From NCBI RefSeq assembly GCF_003732225.1, contig NZ_MOBJ01000003.1, positions 119,167 to 183,166 of the forward strand: a DNA stretch of 64,000 bases. The letters are read 5' to 3'. The stretch's first letter is position 1; each line of letters opens with the position of its first letter. The notes beneath the pieces were generated by a model. It had not been told where the DNA came from and searched no databases. It saw nothing but the letters and a program-made list of their open reading frames with translations. Source of the DNA: Pseudomonas brassicacearum. GTDB lineage: Bacteria > Pseudomonadota > Gammaproteobacteria > Pseudomonadales > Pseudomonadaceae. A program made the translations under genes and the position numbers. Of this stretch, positions 32,744 to 41,042 are shown one piece after another.

Positions 32744-33657
32744 TCAAGCTCCTCATACAAACCTACCGCGATGGTACGAATGTTCCCCGACAAAGCGCTC
32801 CCGAAAATACCAATGGCCGCACCGAGAGAATCCCGGATTTGTGTCACAGTGGCGTGGTTGATTTCAGTCGCCGAGTAGCGCTTGACCAGTTCGCCGGAAC
32901 GCTGGCGCAACTTCAAGAGCTTATTGCTCAAACCAGGATCTTTCAGACTCAACAGTTCCTTGGTGAGCGTTTTTCGTTGCTGGCGGGTCAACCCTTTGGA
33001 TAGCTCGTACCAGCTTCTACCGGTGGTGGCCTTTCGGGCCTGCAACAATCGCAGCGTGGTCAGGGTAGACGCTCCGGCCCCCAGCAGCGAGGCCGTATCC
33101 AGTACTGGCATCGCGTAGCGATACCAGTCTTCGCCGTCCATGTCGTCGTTTGCTGTCGGATCGCTGAGTTCGTTGTAAGTTCTCATACCCCCAACCACAC
33201 ACTGCACCGTACTGGCCGATGCTGCTGTCGCACCGAGCCCAGTCACGACCAAGCTCGCGCCGGCGGTGAAAGGCACGGCGACTGTGCCGCTGAATACTAC
33301 GATCCAACCCAAAATCGCCCCCGCACAAGACAAGGTGGTATTGACAGCCTCACCCACCAATCGGGACTCTCGCGGGTTGTTGGTCACTTGATCGGCGAAC
33401 TGCGCAGGCGCAATGTACTTCTGTGCCTCCCGCAAGATGATGCGCTTGGGCTTGATGCTGCAGAGGGGTTTGAATTCGCGCAGGGTGACCACGTTGAAGT
33501 CGGCATCGATATACACGACACCCGCGCCGACAATGCCGGGGTCGGCATCGATGGCCGCGAATAGGCGCGGCAGGTTGATTTCACTTTCGATGCGCTGGCG
33601 CGCCATGAACTGGGAGCGGTTGGAGTCCATGCCGATGCCGAGCAGGGGGGTGCTCAT
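32740..33657 (-). CDS. Hydrophobic-core protein, candidate pore-forming toxin
   Basis: A 305-residue protein of unknown function. Residues 1-100 look soluble (opening LLGIGMDSNRSQFMARQRIE). About 104-158 is a long Gly/Ala/Ser-rich hydrophobic hairpin; 182-206 and 275-300 are further hydrophobic or amphipathic helices, with a basic helical part between (about 208-262). This layout resembles colicin-type or type VI pore-forming effectors. No signal peptide, PAAR, VgrG or Rhs gene lies next to it. ATG 33657 with AGGAAG upstream. Toxin role is inferred from the two paralogous membrane proteins coupled downstream. Confidence 0.5.
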   Translation of the reverse strand: MSTPLLGIGMDSNRSQFMARQRIESEINLPRLFAAIDADPGIVGAGVVYIDADFNVVTLREFKPLCSIKPKRIILREAQKYIAPAQFADQVTNNPRESRLVGEAVNTTLSCAGAILGWIVVFSGTVAVPFTAGASLVVTGLGATAASASTVQCVVGGMRTYNELSDPTANDDMDGEDWYRYAMPVLDTASLLGAGASTLTTLRLLQARKATTGRSWYELSKGLTRQQRKTLTKELLSLKDPGLSNKLLKLRQRSGELVKRYSATEINHATVTQIRDSLGAAIGIFGSALSGNIRTIAVGLYEELE

Positions 33658-33697
33658 GGGTGTTCTTCCTTGAAGTGGAGAGTGGCCATGCCGGCCT

Positions 33698-33767
33698 CAT
33701 CGCGGGCAAGCCCGGCTCCCACATCTGGAATGCATTCCCCTGTGGGAGCTGGCTTGCCTGCGATGGC
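33698..33767. repeat. REP doublet of a different class
   Basis: Inverted pair built on GTGGGAGCTGGCTTGCCTGC, a sequence class distinct from the other REPs here. It lies between the candidate toxin gene and ygiQ. Confidence 0.8.
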
Positions 33768-33811
33768 AATTAATGGGCGCCACCTTAACAAACAAGTTCT
33801 CCACCACCTAC

Positions 33812-33848
33812 AAAGCAAAACGCCAGCACGAGGCTGGCGTTTTGCTTT
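33812..33848 (-). terminator. Rho-independent terminator of the YgiQ gene
   Basis: AAAGCAAAACGCCAGC / GCTGGCGTTTTGCTTT, a very long stem with a six-base loop, eleven bases past the stop. Confidence 0.9.
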
Positions 33849-33859
33849 CTAGGCTGCGA

Positions 33860-36163
33860 TCAACGCGGCACTACCGGCTTACGCCCAGGCTTGGGCCCTT
33901 TGCCTTTGGCAGCGTCCTTGCGCTCCTTGGCGGCTTGTTGGTTGCGGGCGAACGCCGCAGCCTTGGCCTGTTCACGCTTGTCCCAAGGGTTACCGCCATC
34001 GCTGGCACGCGGCGGCAAGCCGGTGTGTTGCGTAAGGATTTTGGTGGTCTTTTCCCCGGCCACTTTATGGCTACCGGCTGGCGTCGAGTTCTTGCGACGG
34101 GCGCTCTGGTAGCTGTCGGTGGCCGGCTGGTGCAGCGGGATCAGCTGGTTCTTGCCCGGCCCGATCAGGTCGGCGCGGCCCATGCGGGTCAGCGCTTCAC
34201 GCAGCATCGGCCAGCCTTTAGGGTCGTGGTAACGCAAGAACGCCTTGTGCAGACGACGCTGCTCTTCGCTCTTGACGATGGTCACGGCGTCGCTCTTGTA
34301 AGTGACCTTGCGCAGCGGGTTCTTGCCCGAGTGGTACATCGCGGTGGCGGTGGCCATCGGCGACGGGTAGAACGCCTGCACCTGGTCCGCACGGAAACCG
34401 TTGCCCTTGAGCCACAGCGCCAGGTTCATCATGTCTTCGTCGGTAGTGCCCGGGTGGGCGGCGATGAAGTACGGAATCAGGTACTGCTCTTTCCCGGCTT
34501 CCTTGGAGTACTTCTCGAACATCCGCTTGAACTTGTCATAGCTGCCGATGCCCGGCTTCATCATCTGATTGAGCGGACCTTCCTCGGTGTGTTCCGGGGC
34601 GATCTTCAGGTAACCGCCGACGTGGTGGGTCACCAGCTCTTTGACGTATTCCGGCGACTCGACCGCGAGGTCGTAACGCAGGCCGGAAGCGATCAGGATC
34701 TTCTTCACACCCGGCAAGGCACGGGCGCTGCGATACAACTGGATCAGCGACGAGTGGTCGGTGTTGAGGTTCGGGCAAATGCCCGGGAACACGCACGACG
34801 GCTTGCGGCACGCGGATTCGATTTCCGGGGTCTTGCAGGCGATGCGGTACATGTTCGCGGTCGGGCCGCCGAGGTCGGAAATGACGCCGGTAAAGCCTGG
34901 GACCTTGTCGCGGATCTCTTCGATTTCGCGAATGATCGACTCTTCGGAGCGGTTCTGGATGATCCGGCCTTCGTGCTCGGTGATCGAGCAGAAGGTACAG
35001 CCGCCGAAGCAGCCGCGCATGATGTTCACCGAGAAACGGATCATGTCGTAGGCCGGGATCTTCTCCTTGCCGTACGCCGGGTGCGGAACACGGGCGTAAG
35101 GCATGCCAAACACGTAGTCCATCTCCTCGGTGGTCATCGGAATCGGCGGCGGATTGAACCAGACGTCGACTTCGCCGTGCTTCTGGACCAGTGCACGGGC
35201 GTTGCCCGGGTTGGTTTCCAGGTGCAGCACGCGGTTGGCGTGGGCGTACAGAACGGCATCGCCACGGACCTTTTCTACCGATGGCAGACGGATCACGGTC
35301 TTGTCGCGGGTCATCCGAGGGCTCGCCAGGATCTGCACGACCTTGGCTTCTTCCGGATCGTCAACCGGCCCCTTCTCCTGCTCGATGGCGCAGGCCTGGG
35401 TGTCTTGCGTGTTGACGTACGGGTTGATGATCTTGTCGATCTTGCCCGGACGGTCGATGCGCGTGGAGTCGACTTCGTACCAGCCTTGCGGCGTATCACG
35501 ACGAATGAACGCGGTGCCGCGCACGTCGGTGATGTCTTCGATCTTGTGACCGTAGGACAGACGCTGGGCGACTTCGACGATCGCTCGCTCGGCGTTGCCG
35601 TACAGCAGAATGTCGGCGCAGGCGTCGATCAGGATCGAGTTGCGCACCCGGTCCTGCCAGTAATCGTAGTGCGCGATGCGGCGCAGGGAAGCTTCGATGC
35701 CGCCGAGAACAATCGGCACGTTCTTGTAGGCTTCCTTGCAGCGCTGGCTGTAAACCAGGCTCGCGCGATCCGGACGTTTGCCAGCCATGCCACCAGGGGT
35801 GTAGGCGTCATCGGAACGGATTTTTTTGTCGGCGGTGTAGCGGTTGATCATCGAGTCCATGTTGCCGGCCGCGACACCGAAGAACAGGTTCGGCTCGCCG
35901 AGCTTCATGAAGTCGTCTTTGGACTGCCAGTTTGGCTGGGCAATGATCCCGACGCGAAAGCCCTGGGACTCCAGCAGCCGGCCGATGATTGCCATGCCAA
36001 ACGACGGGTGGTCGACGTAGGCATCACCGGTGACGATGATGATGTCGCAGGAATCCCAGCCGAGCTGATCCATCTCCTCCCTGCTCATTGGCAGGAATGG
36101 CGCGGGACCGAAACATTCGGCCCAGTACTTGGGATAGTCAAATAACGGCTTGGCTGCTTGCAT
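33860..36163 (-). CDS. YgiQ family radical SAM protein
   Basis: A 767-residue protein with a B12-binding-like N-terminal part (about 1-250), a radical SAM core and a basic, Lys/Arg/Pro-rich tail after about 690. The 4Fe-4S motif is CFGGCTFC (about 385-392). Members are conserved in proteobacteria; the reaction is not established. ATG 36163. Stands alone between dnaB and the accessory operon. Confidence 0.88.
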   Translation of the reverse strand: MQAAKPLFDYPKYWAECFGPAPFLPMSREEMDQLGWDSCDIIIVTGDAYVDHPSFGMAIIGRLLESQGFRVGIIAQPNWQSKDDFMKLGEPNLFFGVAAGNMDSMINRYTADKKIRSDDAYTPGGMAGKRPDRASLVYSQRCKEAYKNVPIVLGGIEASLRRIAHYDYWQDRVRNSILIDACADILLYGNAERAIVEVAQRLSYGHKIEDITDVRGTAFIRRDTPQGWYEVDSTRIDRPGKIDKIINPYVNTQDTQACAIEQEKGPVDDPEEAKVVQILASPRMTRDKTVIRLPSVEKVRGDAVLYAHANRVLHLETNPGNARALVQKHGEVDVWFNPPPIPMTTEEMDYVFGMPYARVPHPAYGKEKIPAYDMIRFSVNIMRGCFGGCTFCSITEHEGRIIQNRSEESIIREIEEIRDKVPGFTGVISDLGGPTANMYRIACKTPEIESACRKPSCVFPGICPNLNTDHSSLIQLYRSARALPGVKKILIASGLRYDLAVESPEYVKELVTHHVGGYLKIAPEHTEEGPLNQMMKPGIGSYDKFKRMFEKYSKEAGKEQYLIPYFIAAHPGTTDEDMMNLALWLKGNGFRADQVQAFYPSPMATATAMYHSGKNPLRKVTYKSDAVTIVKSEEQRRLHKAFLRYHDPKGWPMLREALTRMGRADLIGPGKNQLIPLHQPATDSYQSARRKNSTPAGSHKVAGEKTTKILTQHTGLPPRASDGGNPWDKREQAKAAAFARNQQAAKERKDAAKGKGPKPGRKPVVPR

Positions 36164-36224
36164 GTCGATAACCGGTGTTGGCTTTCATTGAATTTCGCGG
36201 GCGCGGAATATAGCACAAATTTTG

Positions 36225-36256
36225 ACCAATTCCGACGGCTATGGTCGGAAATTGGT
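36225..36256 (-). terminator. Possible hairpin terminator downstream of dnaB
   Basis: Near-perfect inverted repeat CCAATTTCCGAC / GTCGGAATTGG (one bulged base) with a weak T-rich end on the minus strand. It follows the REP pair after dnaB. Confidence 0.4.
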
Positions 36257-36263
36257 GTCGCCC

Positions 36264-36330
36264 CTATCGCGAGCAAGCTCGCTCCCACAGGGATAGCGTC
36301 GCTCTTGTGGGAGCGAGCTTGCTCGCGATG
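36264..36330. repeat. REP doublet
   Basis: Inverted REP pair, spaced by about 14 bases, directly downstream of dnaB. Confidence 0.9.
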
Positions 36331-36354
36331 AGGCCATATCAGACGCCGAATAGC

Positions 36355-37749
36355 TTACTCGTCGTCGAAGTTATAGCTGCCCGGCGCGAGGTTTTCGAAG
36401 CGGGTGTACTTGCCGATGAACGCCAGGCGTGACGTACCGATCGGCCCGTTCCGCTGCTTGCCGATAATAATCTCGGCGATGCCCTTGTGCTCGGTTTCCG
36501 GGTGATACACCTCGTCCCGGTACACGAACATGATGACGTCGGCATCCTGCTCGATCGCTCCGGATTCCCGCAAGTCGGAGTTGATCGGGCGCTTGTTGGG
36601 ACGTTGTTCCAGAGAACGGTTGAGCTGTGACAGCGCCACCACCGGGCAGTTGAATTCCTTGGCCAGGGCTTTCAACGAGCGGGAGATTTCGGAGATCTCG
36701 TTGGTCCGGTTATCGCCACCCGAGCCCGGGATCTGCATGAGTTGCAGGTAGTCGATCATGATCAGGGCCACTTCGCCGTGCTCACGCACCAGACGACGAG
36801 TCCGCGCGCGCATTTCCGACGGGCTGATGCCTGCGGTATCGTCGATGAACAGCTTGCGATCGTTGAGCAGGTTGACCGCCGAGGTCAGGCGAGGCCAATC
36901 GTCATCGTCCAGGCGACCGGCCCGGACCTTGGTCTGATCGATCCGGCCCAGCGACGACAACATACGCATGATCAGCGATTCGCCTGGCATCTCCAGCGAG
37001 TAGACCAGTACGCACTTGTCACTGCGCAGCACGGCGTTTTCCACCAGGTTCATCGCAAAGGTGGTTTTACCCATCGATGGACGACCAGCAACGATGATCA
37101 AGTCAGACGGTTGCAGGCCGCTGGTTTTCTCGTCGAGGTCGGTGTAGCCGGTCGACAGGCCGGTGATGGCGTTGTCGGTGTTGAACAAGGTGTCGATGCG
37201 GTCGATAGCCTTGGTCAACAGGTCATTAACGCTGACCGGGCCGCCGGTTTTCGGCCGTGCTTCGGCGATCTGGAAGATCTGCCGTTCGGCTTCATCGAGA
37301 ATTTCGGCGGCGGTGCGACCTTCCGGGTTGAAGGCGCTGTCGGCGATTTCGGTGCTGATGCCGATCAACTGGCGCAGGGTCGCTCGCTCACGAACGATCT
37401 GGGCATAGGCCTTGATGTTGGCGACCGACGGCGTATTTTTCGCCAGTTCACCAAGGTATCCGAGACCACCGACTTGCGAGGTCTGACCTTCCTTGTCCAA
37501 TTGCTCGGCCAGGGTCACGACGTCGATCGGCGAGTTCTGATCGGCCAGCTTGGCGATCGCACGGAAGATCAGGCGGTGGTCATGTCGATAGAAATCACCG
37601 TCCGAGACCTGATCGAGCACGCGCTCCCAGGCATTGTTGTCCAGCATCAGACCACCGAGTACAGCCTGTTCGGCCTCGATGGAATGCGGCGGCACCTTCA
37701 GCGCGGCGGTTTGCAGATCGTATTGCTCAGGAGCGGAGATATCGTTCAT
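36355..37749 (-). CDS. dnaB: Replicative DNA helicase DnaB
   Basis: A 464-residue hexameric helicase that unwinds DNA ahead of the replication fork. N-terminal DnaG-binding domain (about 15-115) and RecA-like ATPase core (about 180-460). Walker A GRPSMGKTT (about 222-230), Walker B MIDYLQLMQIP. No intein is present. Start ATG 37749 (MNDISAPEQYDLQ); an in-frame GTG at 37755 is possible. Downstream of rplI, as in other pseudomonads. Confidence 0.96.
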   Translation of the reverse strand: MNDISAPEQYDLQTAALKVPPHSIEAEQAVLGGLMLDNNAWERVLDQVSDGDFYRHDHRLIFRAIAKLADQNSPIDVVTLAEQLDKEGQTSQVGGLGYLGELAKNTPSVANIKAYAQIVRERATLRQLIGISTEIADSAFNPEGRTAAEILDEAERQIFQIAEARPKTGGPVSVNDLLTKAIDRIDTLFNTDNAITGLSTGYTDLDEKTSGLQPSDLIIVAGRPSMGKTTFAMNLVENAVLRSDKCVLVYSLEMPGESLIMRMLSSLGRIDQTKVRAGRLDDDDWPRLTSAVNLLNDRKLFIDDTAGISPSEMRARTRRLVREHGEVALIMIDYLQLMQIPGSGGDNRTNEISEISRSLKALAKEFNCPVVALSQLNRSLEQRPNKRPINSDLRESGAIEQDADVIMFVYRDEVYHPETEHKGIAEIIIGKQRNGPIGTSRLAFIGKYTRFENLAPGSYNFDDE

Positions 37750-37805
37750 GGCCACTTGGTTTTTTTAGGAAAAGCTGGGGTTGTAGAAAATCAGGAACCA
37801 CAGAA

Positions 37806-37842
37806 AGACAAAGGGCACGACCTGTAAACAGGATCGTGCCCG
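37806..37842 (-). terminator. Hairpin between rplI and dnaB
   Basis: GGGCACGA-CCTG / CAGG-ATCGTGCCC stem, followed on the minus strand by TTTGTCTTTC. It probably ends or attenuates transcripts of the rpsF operon before dnaB. Confidence 0.65.
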
Positions 37843-37886
37843 ATGTTACCGGCAAGCACCCGAGGGTGCCAGCCGACAAGTGCTGC

Positions 37887-38333
37887 TTAAGCTGCTACCA
37901 CGACAACGCGTACGGTGGCTTCAACTTCAGCGTGCAGGTGCACGGCTACGTCGAATTCACCTACGTTGCGGATGGTGCCGTTCGGCAGACGAACTTCGCT
38001 TTTTGCAACTTCAACGCCAGAGGCGGTCAGTGCATCAGCGATGTCGTGGGTGCCGATCGAACCGAACAGCTTGCCTTCGTCACCGGCGGTGGCAGTGATA
38101 GTCACTTCCAGCTCAGCCAGTTGGGCAGCGCGGCTTTCAGCCGAAGTTTTACGGTCTGCTGCGGCTTTTTCCAGCTCAGCGCGACGCTCTTCGAACGCAG
38201 CCAGGTTGGCAGCGGTCGCAGCGGTAGCTTTGCCGTAAGGCAGCAGGTAGTTACGACCGTAACCAGCCTTAACGTTCACTTTGTCACCCAGGTTGCCCAG
38301 GTTGGTGACTTTTTCCAGAAGGATCAGTTGCAT
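37887..38333 (-). CDS. rplI: 50S ribosomal protein L9
   Basis: A 148-residue L9, with the conserved N-terminal domain ([32 protein letters not shown]), a long connecting helix (about 45-75) and a C-terminal domain. It binds 23S rRNA near the L1 stalk. Fourth gene of the rpsF-rpsR-DUF2232-rplI operon. Confidence 0.97.
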   Translation of the reverse strand: MQLILLEKVTNLGNLGDKVNVKAGYGRNYLLPYGKATAATAANLAAFEERRAELEKAAADRKTSAESRAAQLAELEVTITATAGDEGKLFGSIGTHDIADALTASGVEVAKSEVRLPNGTIRNVGEFDVAVHLHAEVEATVRVVVVAA

Positions 38334-38352
38334 GTGAAAATCCTCTTAACTT

Positions 38353-39246
38353 TTAACCTTCACCGTTCGCGCTATCGACGTCTTTCGGCGTCAAACGACC
38401 GCGAAAATCAATCAGGCTGTCGACAATGGCCAGGACCACCAGCAACGGATAGATCAGCTGCATAAACAGCAACAGCGTTACGTACAACCCCACCAGCCAA
38501 AATTTGGCCAGTCGCTTTTCAGCCACCAGCCCATGAATCAGGGCCAGCCCGGCGAACACCAGCGGTACGCTGCACAACGGCGTCAACATGGCCAGCTGGG
38601 AACCGAAATTCGGCCCCAGAAGCATGCACGCCAGCAGCAACATCGCCGGCCCCAGCGGGATTCGGATGGCGCGAAACTCGCGACCAAAACCACCGGGGTT
38701 GTACAACAACGCCTGCCAGTAGCGCCCGACAATCAGGCTCAGCACACTGACGATTTGCAACAAGGCCGCAATCAGGCCGGTCAGGACCGGGGCAATCAGG
38801 GCGGCGAGACGCGCTCGCTCCTCTACCGACAATTGTTGGTAGAGGTCACCGAGGGCCAGCGGCAGGATCTTTACCAGTTCCTGCGCCAGCATCTCGATCT
38901 GAGGGCGGTAAGCCGCACCCAGCACCACTGAAAACACCAATCCCATCGCTATGCTGACCAGCAGCACGCGGTTCCAGGACTCACTTGCGCGCAAAACCAA
39001 CGCAAGGCCCGAAGACCCCAGCAACACCATGAGTGCGCGTGGATCATCGGAATACAGCCACCAGATCAATGCCGGCAGTATTCCCAGAGCAAGAACGCCA
39101 AGGGCGTCCTTCAATCCGCGCCGCAGCAGCACAAGGCTCCCGGCGGCAGCACCCAACCAGTACAACAACGGCAATGCCGCGCATCCAGCCACTACGAGAG
39201 TGGCCTGCATACGACCGCGCATGATGAACTCAGCTATGGCGCGCAT
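38353..39246 (-). CDS. DUF2232-like membrane protein
   Basis: A 297-residue inner-membrane protein with about eight hydrophobic helices and no soluble domain. It lies within the ribosomal rpsF-rpsR-rplI operon, its usual place in pseudomonads. No catalytic motif is seen. Function unknown. Confidence 0.85.
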   Translation of the reverse strand: MRAIAEFIMRGRMQATLVVAGCAALPLLYWLGAAAGSLVLLRRGLKDALGVLALGILPALIWWLYSDDPRALMVLLGSSGLALVLRASESWNRVLLVSIAMGLVFSVVLGAAYRPQIEMLAQELVKILPLALGDLYQQLSVEERARLAALIAPVLTGLIAALLQIVSVLSLIVGRYWQALLYNPGGFGREFRAIRIPLGPAMLLLACMLLGPNFGSQLAMLTPLCSVPLVFAGLALIHGLVAEKRLAKFWLVGLYVTLLLFMQLIYPLLVVLAIVDSLIDFRGRLTPKDVDSANGEG

Positions 39247-39282
39247 GCATTCAATCCTTTGCTACGTGTCGACTGCCCGGTC

Positions 39283-39513
39283 TCAGCGGCCGTGGCTGTC
39301 GGTGTAGGCCAGCAGGGCCAGGAAGCGGGCGCGCTTGATAGCGGTGGCCAGCTGACGCTGATAACGAGCTTTGGTACCGGTGATGCGGCTTGGAACGATT
39401 TTGCCGGTCTCGGATACGTAAGCTTTCAGAGTGTTGAGATCTTTGTAATCGATCTCTTTCACGTCTTCAGCGGTGAAGCGGCAGAATTTACGACGACGGA
39501 AGAAACGTGCCAT
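39283..39513 (-). CDS. rpsR: 30S ribosomal protein S18
   Basis: A 76-residue S18 ([20 protein letters not shown]-like core [20 protein letters not shown]). It binds S6 as a heterodimer on 16S rRNA. rpsF is 28 bases upstream. Confidence 0.97.
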
Positions 39514-39541
39514 GTAATAGGCTCCTCAAAAGGTCCGTGGA

Positions 39542-39964
39542 TTACTCGTCAGCGTTATCGCTGTTGTCGCTGTCATCACTGTCAACGCCTTCAGCGTCGG
39601 AGTGCTCAGGACGGTCGCGACGCTCACGGCGCTCACTGCGGTTTTCTTCAGCCTTGAGCATCTCGGATTGGCCGGTAACGGCTTCTTCGCGACGGATGAC
39701 CAGGTTACGGATCACTGCATCGTTGTAGCGGAAGTTGTCTTCCAGCTCGGCCAGGGCCTTGCCAGTGCACTCAACGTTCAGCATCACGTAGTGAGCCTTG
39801 TGAACATTGTTGATTGCGTAGGCCAGTTGACGACGGCCCCAATCTTCCAGACGGTGGATTTTGCCGCCGTCTTCTTCGATCAGCTTGGTGTAACGCTCAA
39901 CCATGCCGCCGACTTGCTCGCTTTGATCCGGGTGGACCAAAAAGATGATTTCGTAATGACGCAT
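39542..39964 (-). CDS. rpsF: 30S ribosomal protein S6
   Basis: A 140-residue S6 ([18 protein letters not shown]). The core ends near residue 97; the tail of about 40 residues is highly acidic ([18 protein letters not shown]), a feature of gamma-proteobacterial S6, where glutamates may be added by RimK. First gene of the operon. Confidence 0.97.
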   Translation of the reverse strand: MRHYEIIFLVHPDQSEQVGGMVERYTKLIEEDGGKIHRLEDWGRRQLAYAINNVHKAHYVMLNVECTGKALAELEDNFRYNDAVIRNLVIRREEAVTGQSEMLKAEENRSERRERRDRPEHSDAEGVDSDDSDNSDNADE

Positions 39965-39967
39965 GAA

Positions 39968-40010
39968 TGCTCCTTACGGGTTGTAGCCTGCCGCTCAAAA
40001 GCGGTCAGAC
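39968..40010 (-). promoter_or_regulatory. Candidate S6:S18 leader element of rpsF
   Basis: On the minus strand a CCGCT / AGCGG hairpin lies about 20 bases before an AAGGAG ribosome site that directly follows ACCCG. Many rpsF leaders bind the S6:S18 complex through a hairpin near the start; whether this one does was not tested. Confidence 0.35.
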
Positions 40011-40174
40011 AAGGAGTGAATGACACTTATGGACTTGCCGGCGATAGACACATGCGTGCCTGCCGTCACAGCAAGGGGCGCAATTGTAGAGAAGGGACAG
40101 AAGAGGTGCAAGGCAATTGGTGATTATTTGAACAGTTCGTTCACACCACCATTTTTTGCTTATCCACAAACCAC

Positions 40175-40266
40175 TGTGGGAGCGAGCTTGCTCGCGATGA
40201 GGGCGTAACATTCAATATTTATGCTGAATGTTACACCGCTATCGCGAGCAAGCTCGCTCCCACAGG
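40175..40266. repeat. REP doublet
   Basis: Inverted REP pair between rlmB and rpsF, with a second small inverted repeat (ATTCAATATTT / ATGCTGAAT) in the loop. Confidence 0.9.
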
Positions 40267-40280
40267 GGATTTGCAGCAGA

Positions 40281-41042
40281 TCAGGGCTTTTTGGCGGCGG
40301 CTTTGACGCCGCGCTGGCGCAAGGCCTCGAACAGGCACACTCCAGTCGCCACGGAAACGTTGAGACTGCTGACGCTACCGGCCATCGGCAAACGCACCAG
40401 GTAGTCGCAAAGATCGCGAGTCAGGCGGCGCATCCCGCTACCCTCCGCACCCATGATCAGGATGGTCGGGCCAGTCAGGTCCTGCTGATACAGATCCTGC
40501 TCAGCCTCGCCCGCCGTACCGACAACCCACAAGCCGCGCTGCTTGAGTTTTTCCAGGGTGCGCGCCAAGTTGGTTACGGCCACCAACGGAATCACTTCAG
40601 CGGCACCACAGGCGACTTTTCGTACAGTCGGAGTCAGGGTGGCTGACTTGTCCTTCGGAACGATCACCGCCAATGCACCGGCCGCATCGGCGGAACGCAG
40701 GCAAGCACCGAGATTGTGCGGATCGGTCACGCCGTCGAGCACCAGCAGCAGCGGCGCGCCTTCGGTACGGTCAAGCAGCTCGTCGAGCATTGCCTCGCCC
40801 CAAACCTGGCTAGGACTGACGTCCGCCACCACGCCCTGGTGCACGCCTTCAACCCAGGCATCCAGCTCACGGCGCTCGGCCTGGCCGACCGCAACGCGGT
40901 TTTCGCTGGCCAGTTCGATCAGCGTCTGAACGCGCGGATCACTGCGGCCTTCGGCCAGCCAGATCTGCTTGACGCGTTTCGGGTGGTGTCGCAGCAACGC
41001 TTCTACGGCATGCACGCCGTAGATTTTTTCCAACTGACTCAT
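40281..41042 (-). CDS. rlmB: 23S rRNA (guanosine-2'-O-)-methyltransferase RlmB
   Basis: A 253-residue SpoU-family enzyme that methylates G2251 of 23S rRNA. N-terminal substrate-binding domain (about 1-75) and knotted SPOUT domain with motif 1 DGVTDPHNLGACLRSADAAG, motif 2 ILIMGAEGSGMRRL and motif 3 RLPMAGSVSSLNVSVATGV. Overlaps the rnr stop by four bases. Confidence 0.95.
   Translation of the reverse strand: MSQLEKIYGVHAVEALLRHHPKRVKQIWLAEGRSDPRVQTLIELASENRVAVGQAERRELDAWVEGVHQGVVADVSPSQVWGEAMLDELLDRTEGAPLLLVLDGVTDPHNLGACLRSADAAGALAVIVPKDKSATLTPTVRKVACGAAEVIPLVAVTNLARTLEKLKQRGLWVVGTAGEAEQDLYQQDLTGPTILIMGAEGSGMRRLTRDLCDYLVRLPMAGSVSSLNVSVATGVCLFEALRQRGVKAAAKKP

Noticed and set aside
33773..36145. 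Very long plus-strand open frame (790 codons)
   Set aside because: It is antisense to the YgiQ gene; it reads as a shadow of a GC-rich gene, with biased composition and no recognisable domain.
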